Shown here in pieces: positions 1 through 10,698 of a stretch of 64,000 bases of DNA. Every line of letters begins with the position of its first letter. Within the stretch, counting starts at the first letter, position 1. Both the position numbers and the translations under genes were made by a program. Origin of the DNA: Pseudorhizobium tarimense (GTDB lineage: Bacteria > Pseudomonadota > Alphaproteobacteria > Rhizobiales > Rhizobiaceae); NCBI RefSeq assembly GCF_022968135.1, contig NZ_JALJRA010000002.1:247967-311966 (forward strand), in the 5' to 3' direction. Below the pieces are notes generated by a model that worked only from the letters and a program-made list of their open reading frames with translations, made no database searches and was not told where the DNA came from.

Positions 1-144
1 AAAGGCTTCCTCCAACTGGCGGATTTGGTAGCTCACGGCGGGCTGGCTAAGCCCCTGCAGGCGCGCTGCCGCAGAAAGCGAACCTTCGCGGGCGATCTCG
101 ACGAACAGTCGCAGCCATCCTATGTCGATCGGCAGATTGCTCAT
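1..144 (-). CDS. LysR-family regulator, N-terminus only (choline-sulfate locus)
   Basis: Only the first 48 codons lie in the window; the gene continues off the left edge. The reverse strand reads MSNLPIDIGWLRLFVEIARE followed by a typical LysR winged helix-turn-helix (SLSAAARLQGLSQPAVSYQI). It is divergent from choX-betC with about 96 bases between the start codons. That arrangement matches the LysR-type choline-sulfate-utilisation regulators known from Proteobacteria, so control of the choX-betC pair is a fair inference. The effector-binding domain cannot be seen here. Confidence 0.85.
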   Translation of the reverse strand, partial: MSNLPIDIGWLRLFVEIAREGSLSAAARLQGLSQPAVSYQIRQLEEAF

Positions 145-240
145 AAATGCTCTTTATGGCCATTATTTAAAATCAGCGGCTTCACAACGATGTTTTGGGA
201 AGCTTCAATAAGTTTAGCAAATAGAAGAAGGGGAACAAGC

Positions 241-1206
241 ATGACTCTGCGTTCCACATGGGCCGTTCGCGCACTCGCCTGCTCGGCTGCAATCTCTACG
301 CTCACCCTCGCGCCTTTCGCCGCTCTTGCGGCTGATCCGGCCGAGTGCAAGGCAATTACGCTATCTGATCCGGGCTGGACGGATATCACCGCTACCAATG
401 GCGTTGCCGCCTATCTTCTGGAAACGCTCGGTTACGATCCGGAGGTGAAGACGCTTTCCGTGCCGATCGGCTACCAGTCGATGAAGAACGGTGAGATCGA
501 CGTCTTCCTCGGCAATTGGATGCCGGCCCAGCAGGCCTTCATCGACGACCTCAATTCCGTCAATGCCGTCGAGGTGCTGAACAAGAACCTCGAAGGCGCA
601 AAGTTCACGCTCGCCGTGCCGACGGCCGCTGCCGAAAAGGAAGGCGTGAAGGATTTTGCCGACCTTTCCGAGCATGCCGACGCCTTTGATCAAAAGATAT
701 ATGGCATCGAGCCTGGTGCGCCGGCCAATACGAACATCCAGAAGATGATCGATTCCGGTGATTTCAATCTGAAGGATTGGGAACTGGTCGAGTCCGGGGA
801 GCAGGCCATGTTGGCGCAGGTCGAGCGTGCCAACAATGCGGGCGACGCTATTGTCTTCCTTGCCTGGGCTCCCCATCCGATGAACGAGCGGTTCGACATC
901 ACCTACCTGTCGGGTGGCGACGAATACTTCGGCGCGAACTACGGCGGCGCGGAAGTCTACACGCTGGCGCGCACCGGCTGGCCGGAGCAGTGCCCGAATG
1001 CTGCGAAATTCCTGAGCCAGCTCACCTTCTCGGTGGTGATGGAAAACGTCCTGATGGGCGAGATCCTCGGCGGCGAAGACCCGCAGGATGCCGCCAAGGC
1101 CTGGCTGAAGGAAAATCCTTCTGCGTATGAACCCTGGCTGGCCGGCGTCACTACCTTCGAAGGCGAACCCGCCAAGGAAGCCGTGGACCAGTCGCTCGGG
1201 CTCTGA
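241..1206 (+). CDS. choX: Choline ABC transporter periplasmic binding protein
   Basis: A 321-residue secreted binding protein of the OpuAC/glycine-betaine family. A Sec signal peptide (residues 1 to about 30, ending AALA-A) is followed by the family fold with aromatic positions expected for cation-pi binding of a quaternary amine (DPGWTD, FLGNWMPAQQ, AWAPHP). I start at the ATG at 241 because a purine-rich AAGGGG sits just upstream and the signal peptide begins there; the frame stays open further upstream without a ribosome site. It delivers choline, and perhaps choline sulfate, to a membrane complex whose permease and ATPase (choW, choV) are not present here. betC follows after 11 bases. Confidence 0.9.
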   Translation: MTLRSTWAVRALACSAAISTLTLAPFAALAADPAECKAITLSDPGWTDITATNGVAAYLLETLGYDPEVKTLSVPIGYQSMKNGEIDVFLGNWMPAQQAFIDDLNSVNAVEVLNKNLEGAKFTLAVPTAAAEKEGVKDFADLSEHADAFDQKIYGIEPGAPANTNIQKMIDSGDFNLKDWELVESGEQAMLAQVERANNAGDAIVFLAWAPHPMNERFDITYLSGGDEYFGANYGGAEVYTLARTGWPEQCPNAAKFLSQLTFSVVMENVLMGEILGGEDPQDAAKAWLKENPSAYEPWLAGVTTFEGEPAKEAVDQSLGL

Positions 1207-1217
1207 GGAAGGCATAC

Positions 1218-2735
1218 GTGCAGGCAAGACCGAATGTGCTGATCCTGATGGTCGATCAGCTGAATGGAACCCTGTTCCCCGATGGGCCGGCGGATTTCCT
1301 CCACGCGCCTCATCTGAAGTCCTTGGCGAAGCGCTCCGTGCGCTTCGCCAACACCTATACGGCAAGCCCGCTCTGTGCGCCTGCACGCGCTTCCTTTATG
1401 TCGGGGCAGCTTCCCAGCCGCACGCGGGTTTATGACAACGCTGCGGAATTTGCCTCCGATATCCCGACCTTTGCCCATCATCTCCGCCGCGCCGGCTATC
1501 AGACAGCGCTGTCGGGCAAGATGCACTTCGTCGGCCCCGACCAGCTGCATGGCTTCGAGGAGCGGCTGACGACGGACATCTACCCCGCCGATTTCGGTTG
1601 GACTCCGGACTACACCAAGCCCGGCGAACGCATCGACTGGTGGTATCACAATCTCGGCTCCGTCACCGGCGCAGGTGTCGCCGAGATTACCAACCAGATG
1701 GAGTATGACGACGAGGTCGGCTACAACGCTACGCGCAAGCTCTACGATCTGTCGCGAGCCCAGGACGCGCGCCCGTGGTGCCTGTCCGTCAGCTTCACCC
1801 ACCCCCACGACCCCTATGTCGCCCGTCGCCGCTTCTGGGACCTTTACGCGGATTGCCCGCAGCTCGATCCTGCCGTCGCTGCCATTCCCTACGAGGAGCA
1901 GGACCCGCATTCAAAGCGGCTGATGGATGCCTGCGATCACACCGCCTTTGACATCACGGATGAAGAGATCCGCCGCGCCCGCCGCGGCTATTTCGCCAAC
2001 ATTTCCTATGTGGACGAGAAGATCGGCGAGATTCTTGAGGTCCTCCAGCGCACCCGGATGATGGACAACACCGCCATCCTCTTCGTCTCCGACCACGGCG
2101 ATATGCTCGGCGACCGCGGCCTGTGGTTCAAGATGAGCTTCTTCGAAGGCTCGGCCCGCGTGCCGCTGATGATTGCGGCCCCCGGCTGGCAGCCGGGAAC
2201 GGTGACGGACCCCGTTTCCACGCTGGACGTCTGCCCGACGCTCGCCTCGATCGCCGGCATCGACATAGCAGAACTTGCGCCATGGACCGACGGGGAGGAT
2301 CTTTCGGCCCTGGCGCGCGGCGAATGGACCCGTGACCCGGTTCCGATGGAATACGCGGCAGAGGGATCCATCGCGCCAATGGTGGCGATCCGCGACGGCA
2401 ACTACAAGCTGACCCTTTGCGAATGCGACCCGCCGATCCTGGTGGATCTGGAGGCGGATCCGGCGGAACTGCGAAACCTGGCTGATGACCCGATGCATCT
2501 TGAAACCATGGAGCGCCTGTCGAGGCTGGCTGCCGAGCGATGGGATCTTGGTCGCTTCCATTCAGCCGTGCGCGAAAGTCAGGCGCGCCGGCACGTGGTC
2601 TATGAAGCCTTGCGCAACGGGGCCTACTACCCCTGGGATTACCAGCCGCTGCAGCGGGCGTCGGAGCGCTACATGCGCAACCACATGGATCTAAATGTCC
2701 TGGAGGAGAACCAGCGTTTTCCGCGCGGAGAATGA
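1218..2735 (+). CDS. betC: Choline-sulfatase
   Basis: A 505-residue cytoplasmic type I sulfatase that hydrolyses choline-O-sulfate to choline and sulfate, feeding glycine-betaine synthesis and sulfur or carbon supply. The sulfatase signature is SPLCAPARASF, with Cys53 the residue normally converted to formylglycine; VDQ at 12-14 and VSDHGDMLGDRG are metal and substrate positions of the fold. The long C-terminal tail rich in aromatic residues (NGAYYPWDYQPLQ) is characteristic of choline sulfatases. It uses a GTG start behind GAGGAAGG, which overlaps the choX stop codon, so translation is probably coupled to choX. The divergent LysR gene is the likely regulator. Confidence 0.95.
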   Translation: MQARPNVLILMVDQLNGTLFPDGPADFLHAPHLKSLAKRSVRFANTYTASPLCAPARASFMSGQLPSRTRVYDNAAEFASDIPTFAHHLRRAGYQTALSGKMHFVGPDQLHGFEERLTTDIYPADFGWTPDYTKPGERIDWWYHNLGSVTGAGVAEITNQMEYDDEVGYNATRKLYDLSRAQDARPWCLSVSFTHPHDPYVARRRFWDLYADCPQLDPAVAAIPYEEQDPHSKRLMDACDHTAFDITDEEIRRARRGYFANISYVDEKIGEILEVLQRTRMMDNTAILFVSDHGDMLGDRGLWFKMSFFEGSARVPLMIAAPGWQPGTVTDPVSTLDVCPTLASIAGIDIAELAPWTDGEDLSALARGEWTRDPVPMEYAAEGSIAPMVAIRDGNYKLTLCECDPPILVDLEADPAELRNLADDPMHLETMERLSRLAAERWDLGRFHSAVRESQARRHVVYEALRNGAYYPWDYQPLQRASERYMRNHMDLNVLEENQRFPRGE

Positions 2736-2817
2736 GTGATCTCACCACGTTCTAGACCCACGGAACAAATTTACGTGACTCCTCGTTACCTGTGCCAGGT
2801 TTAACGGAGGAAGACTC

Positions 2818-3135
2818 ATGACCTATGACCCGAATGACAATCGCCCGGATCTGCGCGACCGCCGGACCGACCATGTGACGACCAATGTCGATGCACGCAG
2901 CCGCGGCGCGTCCTGGATGCCCTGGGTCGTCGTGCTTGCCGTTCTGCTGATCGGCGCCTTCATCTGGAGCAACATGGGGGCGGAACCGGGTACTGATCCT
3001 GTTCCGACAGCCTCGACCACGCCTGAGGCAACCGATACGGCTCCGGACCCCGTTCCCGCCGCTCCGGAAGGTGTCGTCAATGATGCTGCTCCGGCTTCGC
3101 CGGCCCCGGCTGCCCCGGCAGGTAACGGCGGCTAA
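2818..3135 (+). CDS. Small single-pass membrane protein, Pro/Ala-rich tail
   Basis: A 105-residue protein of unknown function. Residues 1-30 are polar and charged, residues 33-52 form one clear transmembrane helix (WMPWVVVLAVLLIGAFIW), and residues 55-105 are a low-complexity Pro/Ala/Thr tail that would lie in the periplasm. GGAGGA sits seven bases before the ATG, which supports the start. A hairpin resembling a terminator follows directly, so it is probably a single-gene unit. Proteins of this layout are common in Rhizobiaceae, but I cannot assign a role. Confidence 0.75.
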   Translation: MTYDPNDNRPDLRDRRTDHVTTNVDARSRGASWMPWVVVLAVLLIGAFIWSNMGAEPGTDPVPTASTTPEATDTAPDPVPAAPEGVVNDAAPASPAPAAPAGNGG

Positions 3136-3152
3136 CCGTTCCATAGCACAAC

Positions 3153-3184
3153 AGGAGCCGTCCGCCCGTCGGCGTGCGGCTCCT
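3153..3184 (+). terminator. Hairpin after the small membrane protein gene
   Basis: AGGAGCCG pairs with CGGCTCCT (8 bp) and a further partial CGCC/GGCG stem lies inside. There is no long T run, so it is either a weak intrinsic terminator or a processing hairpin. Confidence 0.55.
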
Positions 3185-3202
3185 TGCCTTTCGCGGCCAC
3201 GG

Positions 3203-3978
3203 CTGGAGAACGCGATTCTCGATGGCGCCGTCAACGCCCGCGACGCCATGCCTGGCGGTGGGCATCTGACCATCGAGACCGCCAACGCCCAAATCTACGA
3301 TGCCTATGCCATTGATCATGGGATCGGCGCGGGGCAATATGTGATGGTCGCCGTCACCGATACAGGAACCGGCATGGCGCCGGACGTGATCGATTGCGCC
3401 TTCGATCGTTCTTCACCACCAAGGCCGTCGGCAAGGGCACCGGCCTTGGCCTGAGCCAGGTCTTCGGCTTCGTCCGCCAGACCGGCGGCCACATCAAGAT
3501 CTATTCGGAAGAGAGCATTGGCACGACGGTCAAGATCTACCTGCCGCGCTTTCATGGTGAAGAGGCCGCACCGGCCCCTGCCGCCGGGGCCCCTCAACCC
3601 CCACGCGGTCCCCGCCAACGCATTCTCGTTGTCGAGGACGACGACCGCGTCCGCTTCTTCACTGTCGAGACACTGCGCGATCTCGGCTATGACGTGACCT
3701 TTACATCGGGCGGTGCCGAGGCGCTGGCCATACTCCAGGACGGTCGCGGCTTCGACCTTCTGTTCACCGATATCGTCATGCCCGAGATGAACGGCCGAAA
3801 GCTGGCGGATGCGGCGCTGGAGCTGCAGCCCCGGCTCAAGGTCATCTTCGCCACCAGCTATACCAGCAATGCGGCGGTGCATAACGGCATCATCGGTCCG
3901 GGCACGAACTTCCTGCAGAAGCCGTTCAACATGGAACAGCTGGCGAAGAAGCTCTACGAGGTCCTCGGCGCGCGATAG
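3203..3978 (+). pseudogene. Hybrid histidine kinase/response regulator remnant, frameshifted
   Basis: The reading begins abruptly inside an ATPase domain at the N-box (LENAILDGAVNARDAMPGGG) with no start codon, PAS or H-box before it. It runs to VTDTGTGMAPDVIDCAF, changes frame near 3405-3408, then continues FFTTKAVGKGTGLGLSQVFG and a complete receiver domain (ILVVEDDDRV, acceptor in FTDIVMPEMNG, Lys in LQKPF). Comparison with the usual FEPFFTTK shows one base has been lost at the shift. It is therefore the 3' half of a PAS-type hybrid kinase, deleted at its 5' end and frameshifted. A receiver-only product from an internal start is possible but has no clear ribosome site. Confidence 0.85.
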
Positions 3979-4065
3979 GATGAGCTGTCCGCGTCGCAGC
4001 GGGCAGGCGGGAACTTCCGCACCGACGCGCGGGTTGCACTGGTTCTGCCGCAACCGGAACCTGCC

Positions 4066-5313
<1,248 letters not shown>

Positions 5314-5381
5314 AGCACAGTCCGCTTGAGGACGCGCAGCTTCGGCCGGGAACAAGTCTCTGCTATCGGCATTTCGCCTCC

Positions 5382-6364
5382 ATAAAACACGTCCTCGCTT
5401 CCGCTTCCGCCGCTTGTCTTCTCCTCGCCGCATGGGGTGCCGGCGCCGCCGAACTGACGGCGGACGCCGTTAATCGAGCCTCGATCCGCTCGCTCCCGCA
5501 GACACGTCCGCAAGAGCTTTCACCTGATCCGGATCCTGCGGTTATCCGCCTTCAGATCCTGCTCGACCGGGCTGGCTCCTCGCCCGGCGTAATCGACGGC
5601 TTCTACGGCGAGAATGTCAGCAAGGGCGTTGCGGGGTTCGAAGCCATGCATGGGCTGACCTCCGATGGCGAACTCGACAAGGCGGTTCTGGATCGGCTGT
5701 CACAGGACGGAACGGTCATGAAGGACTACGAGATCAAAGCGGAGAGGACGCTCAGGATCTCGTCGACCGCATCCCAGACGATTACGAAAAGAAGGCGGAG
5801 ATGGAGCACCTCGGCTTCACCAGCGTCGACGAGCGTCTGGCGGAGCGTTTCCATATGGACCTGGACCTTCTGCGGACTCTGAACCTAGACGCGAACTTCC
5901 GGCCCGGCGAGACGATCTCCGTCGCAGCGCCGGGAGAGCCCGTCGAAGGAAAGGTGGCCCGCATCGAGGCGGATCGAAAGGCGAAACAGGTCCGCGCCTT
6001 CTCAAGCGACGGCAAGCTCATCTCAGTTTACCCAGCGACCATCGGCAGCGAGGAAAACCCGTCGCCTTCTGGCACGCACGAGGTCAAGGGGGTTGCTCCG
6101 ATGCCCGTCTACACCTATCGCCCAGACGTCAACTTCCAGCAGGGCGACAACGACGAGGTGCTCCAGATACCCGGCGGCCCGAACAATCCCGTCGGCACGA
6201 TCTGGATCGATTTGTCCGAACCCACCTATGGCATCCACGGCACACCGGAGCCGGCGCAGATCGACAAGGTCAGCTCGCACGGCTGTGTGCGCCTGACCAA
6301 TTGGGATGCCGAGGAATTGGGCGCAATGGTCGATCCAGGCGTCACCGTCGAGTTCGTCAACTGA
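5382..6364 (+). pseudogene. L,D-transpeptidase (YkuD family), start lost and frameshifted
   Basis: One frame encodes a signal-peptide-like KHVLASASAACLLLAAWGAG, then a peptidoglycan-binding-like segment (LQILLDRAGSSPGVIDGFYG). Near 5743-5752 the frame changes, and the second frame carries LVDRIPDDYEKKAEMEHLG and the whole YkuD domain with HGTPEP and the catalytic SHGCVRLTN. The codon where the start should lie (5382) reads ATA rather than ATG, and no other start precedes the signal peptide. An active enzyme would form 3-3 cross-links in peptidoglycan or attach outer-membrane proteins. The second half alone would have no export signal. Confidence 0.8.
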
Positions 6365-6443
6365 TGCCGCACTTGCGGATGATCGGCAGGACCAAAGGCA
6401 GACGCGGCCTGATCCGGCGCGGCCGCAAGTGGAAACGACCGGC

Positions 6444-7241
6444 ATGCTGCTGATCCTCACAGGCATCGTCCTGCTCCTCATCGTCCAGACCGACTTCATC
6501 ATCACCGCTTTGAGTGGCGGGCGGCAGGGCGCGTTGACTGACCGTCTCTCCTTCGGCTGCTGGCGCCTTTTGCAGCGACTGCACAACCGCTTCGGCGGAG
6601 AGTTCCTGCACGATTATAGCGGGCAGATCATCATGTCGCTTGTGACGCTGACCTGGCTGCTGCTGACGGCGCTCGCCTGGTTGCTGATCCTCGTTGGCGG
6701 GACCGCTCTCGTGATGCAGTCGACGGGGGAGCCTGCGAACTGGGTCCAGTCGCTTTTCTATGTCGGTAACGCCCTTCAACCATGGGTGCCGCCAACGCCC
6801 AGCCGTCGAATGGCTGGTGGGGGATCTGTAGCGCGATTGCCGCGGCCAACGGCTTCGTCCTGTTGACGCTTTCTGTCACCTATATCCTGACCGACATGCA
6901 GATGGTGGCATCCGGGGCGGAGCTTTGCGCTGCTCGTCAACGTGCTCGGCGCCTCCGACCCAGCAGCACCTCCACCTTCGCGGGAAATCTGTCCAAGCTC
7001 GTGTCCCAGTTGACCTCCGTCCCCATGGCATTCGTCCGTGCGGGAGGACCTTCGTCTGACGCTGGCGATCAGCCGCTTCGCGCAGCAGGTCGCCGTTTCG
7101 CCGAGACTCTGGCAAGTCTATGCGCCGATCTTCAAGGCGCTGTGTGTCACCAGCGCAAACGGCAAGGAGCCGGATGTGGAAGACGTGCACCATTGGGCGG
7201 CCAGCTTTTCGTTGACGCGCGACCTCCAAGAAGAGGTTTGA
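6444..7241 (+). pseudogene. Channel-like integral membrane protein, several frameshifts
   Basis: The first 110 codons encode hydrophobic helices (MLLILTGIVLLLIVQTDFII; LVTLTWLLLTALAWLLILVGG) and a segment ending SLFYVGNAL. The continuation MGAANAQPSNGWWG is in another frame; one base is missing near 6776. Further shifts near 6915 and 6960-7040 are needed to reach FALLVNVLGAS, FAGNLSKLVSQL and finally LAISRFAQQVAVSPRLWQVY. The arrangement resembles two-pore potassium-channel-like proteins of Rhizobiales, but the family name is tentative. At least three indels make true decay more likely than sequencing error. Confidence 0.7.
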
Positions 7242-7347
7242 AACCGCCATTGAGACGGCGAGTCGCATAAATATGAGCCGAAAAATCTTGTTTTTGCGCC
7301 GGCCTCGGGTCTATAGGGCGGGCAAACGCAACGACAGGATCTTTCCC

Positions 7348-8373
7348 GTGACCCTTGCTAGGACCTTCCTCGCCGCATCGGCTGCTGCCGCACTCTCGTT
7401 CTTCGCTGCAGCCTCCGTGTCCGCGGCCGCAACCAAGTATCCGCTGACGATCGAAAACTGCGGCGCGCAAGTCACCTTTGAGAAAGCGCCGCAGCGGGCA
7501 ATCGGCCTTGGGCAGAACAGCGCGGAAATCCTGCTGATGCTGGGCCTTCAGGACAGGATGGTCGGCACCGCCTTTTGGCCGAGCAAGGTCATGCCGCAGC
7601 TGCAAGAGGCGAACGCCATGGTCAAGCTGCTCACGGTCGAGTTTCCTACCTTCGAATCCCTGCTGGCAGAAAACCCGGACTTCGTCGCCGCCGCCCTGCC
7701 GAGCCTGATCGGCCCGACCAGCAAGGTCGCCAAGCGCGAGGACTTCGAGAAGGTCGGTGTTCCCACCTACCTCTCGCCAAGCACCTGCCTCAGCACCGAG
7801 AAGGTGCACGACCAGTACGGCAGCCGTGACACGCTGTGGAGCATGGACCTCCTCTACAAGGAGATCGACGAGCTGTCGCAAGTCTTCGATGTTGCCGATC
7901 GCGGCCAGGCCCTGATCGAAGACCTGAAGCAGCGCGAGGCAGCGCTTCGTTCGAGCGTCGCCAAGGACGGCAAGAAGCTCTCCTATGTCTTCTGGTTCTC
8001 CAGCCCCGCTCCTTCCGCGGACGCCTATCTCGGCGGCAAGAACGGCGCCTCCGGCTTTATCGCCGATGTGCTGGGTGGCGAAAACGCCATCGATGCGGAA
8101 GCCGAATGGCCGACCCTTGGCTGGGAAGGCATCATCGCCGCCAATCCGGATGTCATCGTCGTCGCCAGCCTCGACCGCAACCGCTGGGAGCTCGATAAGC
8201 CGGAAGCCAAAATTGCCTTCCTCAACAGCGACCCGGCCGTCAGCCAGATGCCGGCGGTGAAGAACAAGGCGATCGTGGTCATGGACGGCCAGGCGATGAA
8301 CCCGACCATCCGCACCATCTATGGTGCCGAAGAGGTGGCGAAGCAACTGAAGGACCTCGGTCTCCTAAAGTGA
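7348..8373 (+). CDS. Iron-siderophore/cobalamin-type ABC importer binding protein
   Basis: A 341-residue periplasmic binding protein of the FepB/BtuF helical-backbone class. The signal peptide covers residues 1 to about 27 (SFFAAASVSAAA). The conserved EILLMLGLQDRMVG segment and NPDVIVVASLD in the second lobe are typical. I use the GTG at 7348, behind AGGAT at a proper distance; the frame extends about 25 codons further upstream without a signal. Its stop overlaps the start of the permease gene, so the three genes form one operon. The substrate could be a ferric siderophore, haem or a corrinoid; nothing in the sequence decides this. Confidence 0.85.
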   Translation: MTLARTFLAASAAAALSFFAAASVSAAATKYPLTIENCGAQVTFEKAPQRAIGLGQNSAEILLMLGLQDRMVGTAFWPSKVMPQLQEANAMVKLLTVEFPTFESLLAENPDFVAAALPSLIGPTSKVAKREDFEKVGVPTYLSPSTCLSTEKVHDQYGSRDTLWSMDLLYKEIDELSQVFDVADRGQALIEDLKQREAALRSSVAKDGKKLSYVFWFSSPAPSADAYLGGKNGASGFIADVLGGENAIDAEAEWPTLGWEGIIAANPDVIVVASLDRNRWELDKPEAKIAFLNSDPAVSQMPAVKNKAIVVMDGQAMNPTIRTIYGAEEVAKQLKDLGLLK

Positions 8374-9410
8374 CGCAAGCCACCGGCACCGCCCGCGGGC
8401 TTGGCGCCCTTCTCGCGCTGCTGGTTCTTTCCGGCGGTGCGATCGCGCTTGTGGTTGCGGTCAGCGTCGGGATCGGCGACCTGCCGATCCCGCTGTCGAC
8501 CACCTTTGCCGCCGTCACCAATCGGCTGGGCTGGACAGCCGTCGAGCTCAACCCGATCCACGAGACGGTGATCTGGGATTACCGCCTCAGCCGCGCGCTG
8601 GTCGCCGCCTTCTGCGGCGCAGGCCTAGCGCTTTCGGGCGCCATCATGCAGGCGCTGCTGCGCAATCCGTTGGCCGAGCCCTATGTACTGGGCATTTCCG
8701 CCGGCGCGTCCACCGGGGCGGTGGCAATCGTCATCCTCGGCCTCGGCGCCGGTGCCGTCTCGCTTTCGGCCGGCGCCTTTGCCGGCGCCTTTGCCGCCTT
8801 CTTCTTCGTCGCGCTCCTCACCAACGGCACGCGCGGGGGCGCCGACCGCACGATCCTCGCCGGCGTTGCCGCCTCGCAGCTTTTCAATGCGACCACCTCC
8901 TATATCGTCACCACCTCCGGCAACGCGCAGCAGGCGCGCGACGTGATGTTCTGGCTGCTCGGCAGCTTCGGCGGCGTGCGCTGGCCGGAATTCATGCTGG
9001 TCGCCACCGTCGTCGGCCTCTGTCTCATCCCCTGCCTCCTCTATGCCCGGGTCCTCGATGCCTTTGCCTTCGGCGACGAGGCCGCCGCCTCGCTCGGCGT
9101 CAATGTCGCGCGCGCCCGCATCGCACTTTTTGCGCTGACGGCGGTGATGACGGCAACGATCGTCTCGATGGTCGGCACCATCGGCTTCGTCGGGCTCGTC
9201 GTGCCGCATGCCGCTCGCTTCCTGGTCGGCCCGCTTCATATCCGCCTCCTGCCCGCCTGTGCCGTCGCCGGCGCGATTTTCATGGTCCTCGCCGACATTG
9301 CCTCGCGCATCCTGATCCCGCAGCAGGTGCTGCCGATCGGAGTGGTGACGGCGCTCGTCGGCGTGCCCTTCTTCTCCTTCGTCCTGTACCGGTTCCAGCG
9401 CCCATCATGA
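8370..9410 (+). CDS. FecCD-family ABC permease
   Basis: A 346-residue inner-membrane permease with about ten transmembrane helices, homologous to FecC/FecD/BtuC. Marker segments are LSGAIMQALLRNPLAEPYVLGISAG cut here to its core NPLAEPYVLG, and the coupling-loop region GFVGLVVPHAAR. It starts with GTG overlapping the upstream stop by four bases and its own stop overlaps the ATPase start (ATGA). As there is a single permease gene, it probably works as a homodimer. Confidence 0.92.
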   Translation: MTQATGTARGLGALLALLVLSGGAIALVVAVSVGIGDLPIPLSTTFAAVTNRLGWTAVELNPIHETVIWDYRLSRALVAAFCGAGLALSGAIMQALLRNPLAEPYVLGISAGASTGAVAIVILGLGAGAVSLSAGAFAGAFAAFFFVALLTNGTRGGADRTILAGVAASQLFNATTSYIVTTSGNAQQARDVMFWLLGSFGGVRWPEFMLVATVVGLCLIPCLLYARVLDAFAFGDEAAASLGVNVARARIALFALTAVMTATIVSMVGTIGFVGLVVPHAARFLVGPLHIRLLPACAVAGAIFMVLADIASRILIPQQVLPIGVVTALVGVPFFSFVLYRFQRPS

Positions 9411-10168
9411 GCATCACCGCCGACAATCTAGTCTGGAAGATCGGCAAGCGCACCGTGCTCGACGGCGTGTCGCTACAGGCCGAACCCGGCCGGATGCTCG
9501 GCCTGCTCGGTCCGAACGGCTCCGGCAAGACCTCGCTGCTCCGCCTGCTCGCCGGGCTGAAGACCCCGTCTGCCGGGCGCATCACGCTCGACGGCCGCGA
9601 CATCGGCACAGTCGGCCGCCGGTCGCTCGCCAGGCGCGTCGCCTTCGTCGAGCAGCATGCCACCACCAATGCCAACCTGCGCGTCATCGACGTCGTCAAG
9701 CTCGGCCGGTTCCCGCACCGCTCGATGTTCTCCGGCTGGTCGGCTGCGGACGATACGGCGGTGGAGGAGGCGCTGGCGCGGGCAGGCATGGTGGAGAAGC
9801 GCCACGACCTGTGGCAGAGCCTTTCGGGCGGCGAGAAGCAGCGCATCCACATTGCCCGCGCGCTCGCGCAATCGCCGCAGGAGCTCATCCTCGACGAGCC
9901 GACCAACCACCTCGACGTCCAGCATCAGATCGGCCTCCTGCGCCTCGTCGCCAGCCTGCCGGTCACCAGCGTGATTGCGCTGCACGATCTGAACCACGCG
10001 GCGATGTTCTGTGACCACCTGATCGTGCTCGACCACGGCCGCGTCGCCGCCGCCGGCACGCCCGAAGCGGTGCTGACGGAAGAGCTGCTGCGCGACGTCT
10101 TCCATGTCAGCGCCCGGGTGGAGCGCTCGACCCACCACGGTCGGCCGCACATTCACTACCTTGCGTGA
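9407..10168 (+). CDS. ABC transporter ATP-binding protein (FecE/BtuD-like)
   Basis: A 253-residue ATPase that drives the importer encoded just upstream. Walker A is GPNGSGKT at 35-42, the ABC signature LSGGEKQ lies near 139, Walker B is LILDEP, followed by NHLDVQHQ and the H-loop LHDLNHA. All expected motifs are intact. ATGA overlap with the permease indicates translational coupling. It is the last gene of the three-gene operon. Confidence 0.95.
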   Translation: MSITADNLVWKIGKRTVLDGVSLQAEPGRMLGLLGPNGSGKTSLLRLLAGLKTPSAGRITLDGRDIGTVGRRSLARRVAFVEQHATTNANLRVIDVVKLGRFPHRSMFSGWSAADDTAVEEALARAGMVEKRHDLWQSLSGGEKQRIHIARALAQSPQELILDEPTNHLDVQHQIGLLRLVASLPVTSVIALHDLNHAAMFCDHLIVLDHGRVAAAGTPEAVLTEELLRDVFHVSARVERSTHHGRPHIHYLA

Positions 10169-10698
10169 GGCGCGGTCGGGTGCGACGCACTCGACACCGG
10201 AAGCTCTCACCCTGAGGTGGGAGTGAAGCGACCCTCCATGCCCTCGCGTCAGGCCCGAGGGTGACGATAAGACAGAATCCTCCCTTGGCGATCTCCGAAT
10301 TTCAAATCGGAATGGGCACTGAAAGCTGCCTCGTAAAATAAGTTTATGTGGCACTTCTCAGCGCCCCGTTCACGGCGCGGCCCCGTCACCCTCTGTGCCC
10401 CACAGGCACGCCCGGCGCGCGATAACGGGAAATCGGAAGGAACGGCGGTCCAACTGCGCTTCTTCCGCCCCGGTCGCCGGAGGGAGACCATTTTCCGCGG
10501 ACCCCCATGGTGAAGGTGCACGTCGTCCCTCCACCACCAGCGCCGGCCCCGCCTCGCCAGGACGCCTCCTGGTGTATCCGCGGCGGGACGGGGGGAAGTG
10601 TAGGCACGGTGCACGGGAGGGGGATGAAGGTGGACGAGATTCCGAACAAGCTGTTGAGGTTGTTGATGCAGGCGGCCAGAAACGTCCCCCTCGCCAGA
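10169..10698. other. Gene-free, GC-rich intergenic stretch with repeats and stem-forming sequence
   Basis: I find no convincing gene in these 530 bases; open frames on both strands have odd composition and no ribosome sites. The first 100 bases hold palindromic repeats (CTCACCCTGAGGTGGGAG near 10207 and the element at 10241). From about 10380 to 10640 the sequence is very GC-rich with nested complementary arms: GTGCC/GGCAC at 10395-10409, GCCAGGA/TCCTGGT near 10555-10575, and CCCCGCC pairing with GGCGGG around them. This could be a structured RNA gene on either strand, but it matches no RNA class I can recognise from memory. Confidence 0.4.
10241..10261. repeat. Short intergenic palindrome, copy 1
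   Basis: CCCTCG and CGAGGG form an inverted repeat. With the copy at 11491 it shares the consensus CCTCGNGTCANGCCYGAGG followed by RTGACGA, so it is a dispersed element rather than a chance hairpin. It lies 70 bases after the ABC ATPase gene. Confidence 0.7.

Noticed and set aside
25..240. A 72-codon N-terminal extension of choX
   Set aside because: It overlaps the divergent LysR gene, has no ribosome site, and the signal peptide begins at the ATG at 241.
10249..10649. Several frames encoding Arg/Trp/Gly-rich proteins on the reverse strand
   Set aside because: They lack ribosome sites, overlap one another, and the DNA is dominated by inverted repeats, so RNA or non-coding DNA is more likely.
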